From an uncultured Propionibacteriaceae bacterium (lineage in GTDB: Bacteria; Actinomycetota; Actinomycetes; Propionibacteriales; Propionibacteriaceae): a DNA stretch of 34,766 bases. The notes below the pieces were generated by a model. The model worked only from the letters and a program-made list of their open reading frames with translations. It searched no databases and was not told where the DNA came from. The stretch is from assembly GCA_936924635.1 (NCBI GenBank), contig CAKZHP010000068.1, positions 1 to 34,766 on the forward strand, written 5' to 3'. Positions 32,050 through 34,766 of the stretch are shown piece after piece (positions within the stretch are counted from its first letter, which is position 1; the number at the start of each line of letters is the position of its first letter). The position numbers and the translations under genes are program-made.

Positions 32050-32082
32050 GGCAATTTCTCGGCGGGGCCCACCCCCAGCGAA

Positions 32083-33062
32083 TCAGCCCTTCGCGCGCGT
32101 CAGCGTCCGGGTCGACTCCACGATCAGGTCGGCGAACTTCGGGAAGTCGAGCGTGGTGGCGACGTTCGTCCGGTAGTCGGTCTGCTCGGCAGACGTTCCC
32201 CCGAAGTGCCGCATCCCCCGACGCAGTCTCGAAGTTGGCGACGGTCTGGCCCTTGGTCCAGCGGCCCTCCAGCTCAGACCCGTACATCCGCCTTCTCGAC
32301 CGTGATGATTCTCGGGTCGATCACCGCGGCGACGCAGCAGGCGTCGTGGATCGCGGGGTACGGGATGTCGAGCAGACCGTTGTGCGTGGTGTGCACGAAC
32401 TCCCAGGTGTCGAGGATGAACTGGCTGATGTCGCCACCCACGGCCCGTACCCGGTCTTGCAGCTCCGGCGTCGCCAACGCCTGGTGCTGGGTGAGGTCGA
32501 GGCCGATCATCGTCACGTCCCAGGCGGCGCTGAACACGGCGTGCGCGGCCTCCGGGTCTGCGTACACGTTGAACTCGGCCGACGGTGTGATGTTGCCGCG
32601 GGTGTAGCTGCCGCCCATCGCGACCACCCGCTTCACCCGCTCGATGATCCGCGGCTCCTTGCGGATCGCGAGGGCGATGTTCGTGTACGGCCCGACGGGC
32701 ACCAGCGTCACCGTTCCGGGCTCGTTGGCCATCACCGTCTCGATGATGAGGTCCACCGCGTGACGGGGGTCGAGGTCGAAGGATGCGGGCGGCAGGTACG
32801 GCCCGTCGAGCCCCGTCTCCCCGTGGATCTCCTCGGCGATCACCTGCTCGATCACCAGCGGCCGCTCCGACCCACGGGCGACCGGCACCCGGATTCCGAA
32901 CGCCGTGCACACCGACAGCGCGTTCCGCGTCACGTTCTCGACGGTGTGGTTGCCCGACACGGTCGTGATACCCAGCAGGTCGATCTCCGGGCTGGCAGCG
33001 GCCAGCAGGATGGCGATCGCGTCGTCGTGCCCCGGGTCGCAGTCCAGGATGATCTTCTCCAT
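32083..33062 (-). pseudogene. Inosine/uridine-preferring nucleoside hydrolase with frameshifted C-terminus
   Basis: The first 260 residues are a clear nucleoside hydrolase, an enzyme that splits ribonucleosides into base and ribose for salvage. The Ca2+ site is DCDPGHDD near residue 7; NVYADPEAA gives the ribose-binding asparagine and HDACCVAAVIDP the C-terminal histidine-aspartate. The frame then stops at 32274, while the expected tail continues in the next frame (GSELEGRWTKGQTVANFETA) and, after a G5 run near 32219, in the third (FPKFADLIVESTRTLTRAKG, stop at 32083). All catalytic residues precede the break, so the 262-residue form could still work. GGAG 5 nt before the ATG at 33062 sets the start. 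Confidence 0.78.
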
Positions 33063-33096
33063 CCTGTCTCCGTCACCCTTGGCGCCCGCGTGGTGC

Positions 33097-33106
33097 GAAA
33101 CGATTC
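33097..33106. promoter_or_regulatory. Possible LacI-family operator upstream of nucleoside hydrolase
   Basis: GAAACGATTC, one mismatch from a palindrome with a central CG as in LacI-type boxes, lies 35 bp upstream of the hydrolase start. The rest of the 261-bp gap (33063-33323) shows no gene. Confidence 0.3.
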
Positions 33107-33323
33107 AGCCGGATTGTTCCACAGCCGGCCGCGCGGCAGGTCGGGGGTCAGGGGCCGGGAAAGGGCACACACGTGGGCCCGAACCCCCCCTTGTGTCTTG
33201 CCCCGGACTTCCGACACCATGCCTCATGGCGCCACCAGAAGGGTGGAGTCACCGGGGGCCGGCAAGTCCGCGCGAGCTTGGGGTCGCACGGGCTGTGGGG
33301 GGAGCCGGCCCGGTGGCACCGAC

Positions 33324-34760
33324 TCAGACGCGAACCGCCGCCATCAGTGTCAGCACCATCTCTGCCGGACGTTCTACACGCAGCCGCTCGACCTCGTCCG
33401 TACGCCCTGACCTCAGCTGCTCCAGCTGTGCTGCCAGCAGTGTCACCCGGTCGTCGTGCGCGCTCTGCAGGTCGGGCCGGAACAGCCGCATGGTCGGCAG
33501 CGACGTGGCGAAGTAGTCGATGGTGGGCCGGGTCTGACGCAGCTCCCTGATGTACGCATCGAGCCCCTCGACCAGCGCCGACGCCAGGGCCTCGTCGCCC
33601 AGTCGCCGGGCCGCCACCACCGAGAACCAGGTCGCCTCCGAGTGCTCGGTGGGGGCCATCTCCTGGAAGTCGCCGCGGGCGTGTGCCGCCTCTCGCCACG
33701 CCTCCTCGGCCCCGGCCGCGTCACCCGCCCTTTTCCGAGCGTCACCGAGCGCCAGCCATACGTGGGCAGGGTTCGACAGCGGGTGCCTGGCCTCCCCGAG
33801 CGACTCCGGCGTCTTGAGAGCGGCCGCCACGAGGCGTACGGCCTCGTCGGCGCTCGCCTCGGCCGAGGCCACCAGGCACGCCGCCTCCCACGCCGCCAGG
33901 ACCTGCCCCTCGCCTCCTTCCCAGGGCTGGAAACGGCGCCCCCGCATCCAGTTGACCGCCTCCCCGGCGCGCCCGTCGAGCACCAGCAGTCGCCCCCACG
34001 ACACGGCCAGGTCGTCACGCGCCACGACCGCGCCCGGGTGCTCGGCCAGGGCCGCGAGCCGGTCGGGAACGGGCACCGCACGCCGCTCCGCAAGCTGGTC
34101 GTGCTCGCTCAGCAGGGAGGCGTCGTGGGGGGCGAGCTCTCTGGCGCGCCGATAGTGCGCCTCCGCCCCGTCCGGGTCCTGCCGGGCGTTCCACGCCAGC
34201 ACCCCGAGGTTGCGCTCGGTCACCGGGTCAGGGGCCGTCGCGGCGACGGTCCAGTGCTGCTCGGCGCGGTCGTGCTGCCCGTGGTGGTAGCACCACGACC
34301 CGAGCAGGCCATGGGCGCGAGGGTCACCGGGGTCGACCGTGGTCGCCCAGGTCAGCACGTCCACGTCGTCGAGGGTGGCCGCGAGGCAGTGGGTGGCATC
34401 GGCTCGCCGGGCCTGGTCGAGCGCTGCCCCTGGGTCCTCACCGGCCCGGTCCAGCACGCGGGCCAGGTGGTAGTACGCCAGTGGCGCCACCGTCCGCTGG
34501 CCCCGGGGCCCAGGGCGTGCGGCCGCCTGCCGCAACAGCTCCACGGCCGGCGCCGTCTCCCCGACGGCCGCGTGCTCCAGCGCCACGTCGAGCAGGGTCG
34601 TGGGGTCGTCCGGCAGCGGCTGGCCGGCCAGGTGCCGCCCCCAGGCGTCGAGCGGGTCATCGGCGAGCAGGTCGGCCAGCGCCGCCTCGGCCTCGCTCCG
34701 GCGACCCAGCCGGCGCAGCCCGACCACACGGGCGCACCGGGCGCGCGACAGCCGCGGGTC
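33324..34760 (-). CDS. TPR-repeat protein, C-terminal part (start not secure, right edge)
   Basis: A stretch of 467 or more residues made of TPR-like helix pairs: ALDQARRADATHCLAATLDD, AHGLLGSWCYHHGQHDRAEQ, NPAHVWLALGDARKRAGDAA. It ends in a helical segment with SLPTMRLFRPDLQ. This resembles the C-terminal half of large DUF5107/TPR proteins, whose N-terminal half would lie beyond the window. A TAG at 34763-34761 is in frame just before DPRLSRARCARVV, which looks like the interior of a TPR protein and not a natural start. So either the gene is interrupted there or a base is wrong at the edge; the first usable start is GTG 34727. Confidence 0.7.
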   Translation of the reverse strand, partial: DPRLSRARCARVVGLRRLGRRSEAEAALADLLADDPLDAWGRHLAGQPLPDDPTTLLDVALEHAAVGETAPAVELLRQAAARPGPRGQRTVAPLAYYHLARVLDRAGEDPGAALDQARRADATHCLAATLDDVDVLTWATTVDPGDPRAHGLLGSWCYHHGQHDRAEQHWTVAATAPDPVTERNLGVLAWNARQDPDGAEAHYRRARELAPHDASLLSEHDQLAERRAVPVPDRLAALAEHPGAVVARDDLAVSWGRLLVLDGRAGEAVNWMRGRRFQPWEGGEGQVLAAWEAACLVASAEASADEAVRLVAAALKTPESLGEARHPLSNPAHVWLALGDARKRAGDAAGAEEAWREAAHARGDFQEMAPTEHSEATWFSVVAARRLGDEALASALVEGLDAYIRELRQTRPTIDYFATSLPTMRLFRPDLQSAHDDRVTLLAAQLEQLRSGRTDEVERLRVERPAEMVLTLMAAVRV

Positions 34761-34766
34761 CTAGAA

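Noticed and set aside
1..34766. tRNA, rRNA, riboswitch or insertion-sequence features
   Set aside because: I looked for tRNA cloverleaf ends, conserved rRNA words, transposase motifs and flanking target duplications and found none I could support.

Overview
High-GC genomic DNA, dense in genes with short intergenic gaps, GTG starts and many tacg/gtacg words, from an actinobacterium. Support comes from a MurJ with a cytoplasmic pseudokinase domain next to a DUF6049 gene (the Rv3910-Rv3909 arrangement of mycobacteria), an LPXTG-type surface protein, and many leaderless starts. A Nocardioidaceae or Micrococcales-type host is my guess; genus cannot be read from this window. I see no rRNA, tRNA, CRISPR array, transposase or integrase.

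Layout. 1-5296 (minus): DUF6049 then murJ, which runs off the left edge. 5306-7704: a multiply frameshifted gene, an EamA exporter and a divergent MarR regulator that share a palindromic operator region. 7811-11899 (minus): a 1362-residue DUF11-repeat LPXTG surface protein. 12103-13985: an AraC-type regulator, a VOC protein, a dispersed repeat and a glycerophosphodiester phosphodiesterase (minus). 14206-19429: a complete MoxR / DUF58 / small proline-rich membrane protein / vWA / vWA / TPR operon of the Bat (aerotolerance-like) type. 19637-23546 and 27077-30615: a second, different MoxR-vWA system (SWIM zinc finger, DUF5691, MoxR ATPase, DUF5682, vWA) whose two halves are separated by a 3.5-kb block carrying a PIN toxin-antitoxin pair and a minus-strand MFS transporter/glycosyltransferase pair. 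30671-34766: a truncated HicB-like gene, an OmpA-domain protein and a lipoprotein in an overlapping pair, a nucleoside hydrolase with a frameshifted tail, and the C-terminal half of a TPR protein cut at the right edge.

How the genes work together. Both MoxR systems pair an AAA+ ATPase with MIDAS-containing vWA proteins. The first is membrane-anchored: DUF58, both vWA proteins and the TPR protein are translationally coupled or nearly so. The second is apparently cytoplasmic and combines MoxR and vWA with a zinc-binding SWIM protein, a helical DUF5691 protein and a DUF5682 protein whose GxxH motifs recall the TIKI/TraB/EreA-like hydrolases. It is the best candidate for an under-described system here, and its interruption by a toxin-antitoxin block is the most striking structural feature.

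A recurring regulatory pattern is a TANNNT -10 hexamer 6 or 7 bases before the start codon, with no Shine-Dalgarno sequence, at nine genes. In two of them the TAG stop codon of the upstream gene forms the first three bases of that hexamer. Several frameshifts (5306-6229, 32083-33062, right edge) may be real decay or single-base assembly errors; only reads can tell.
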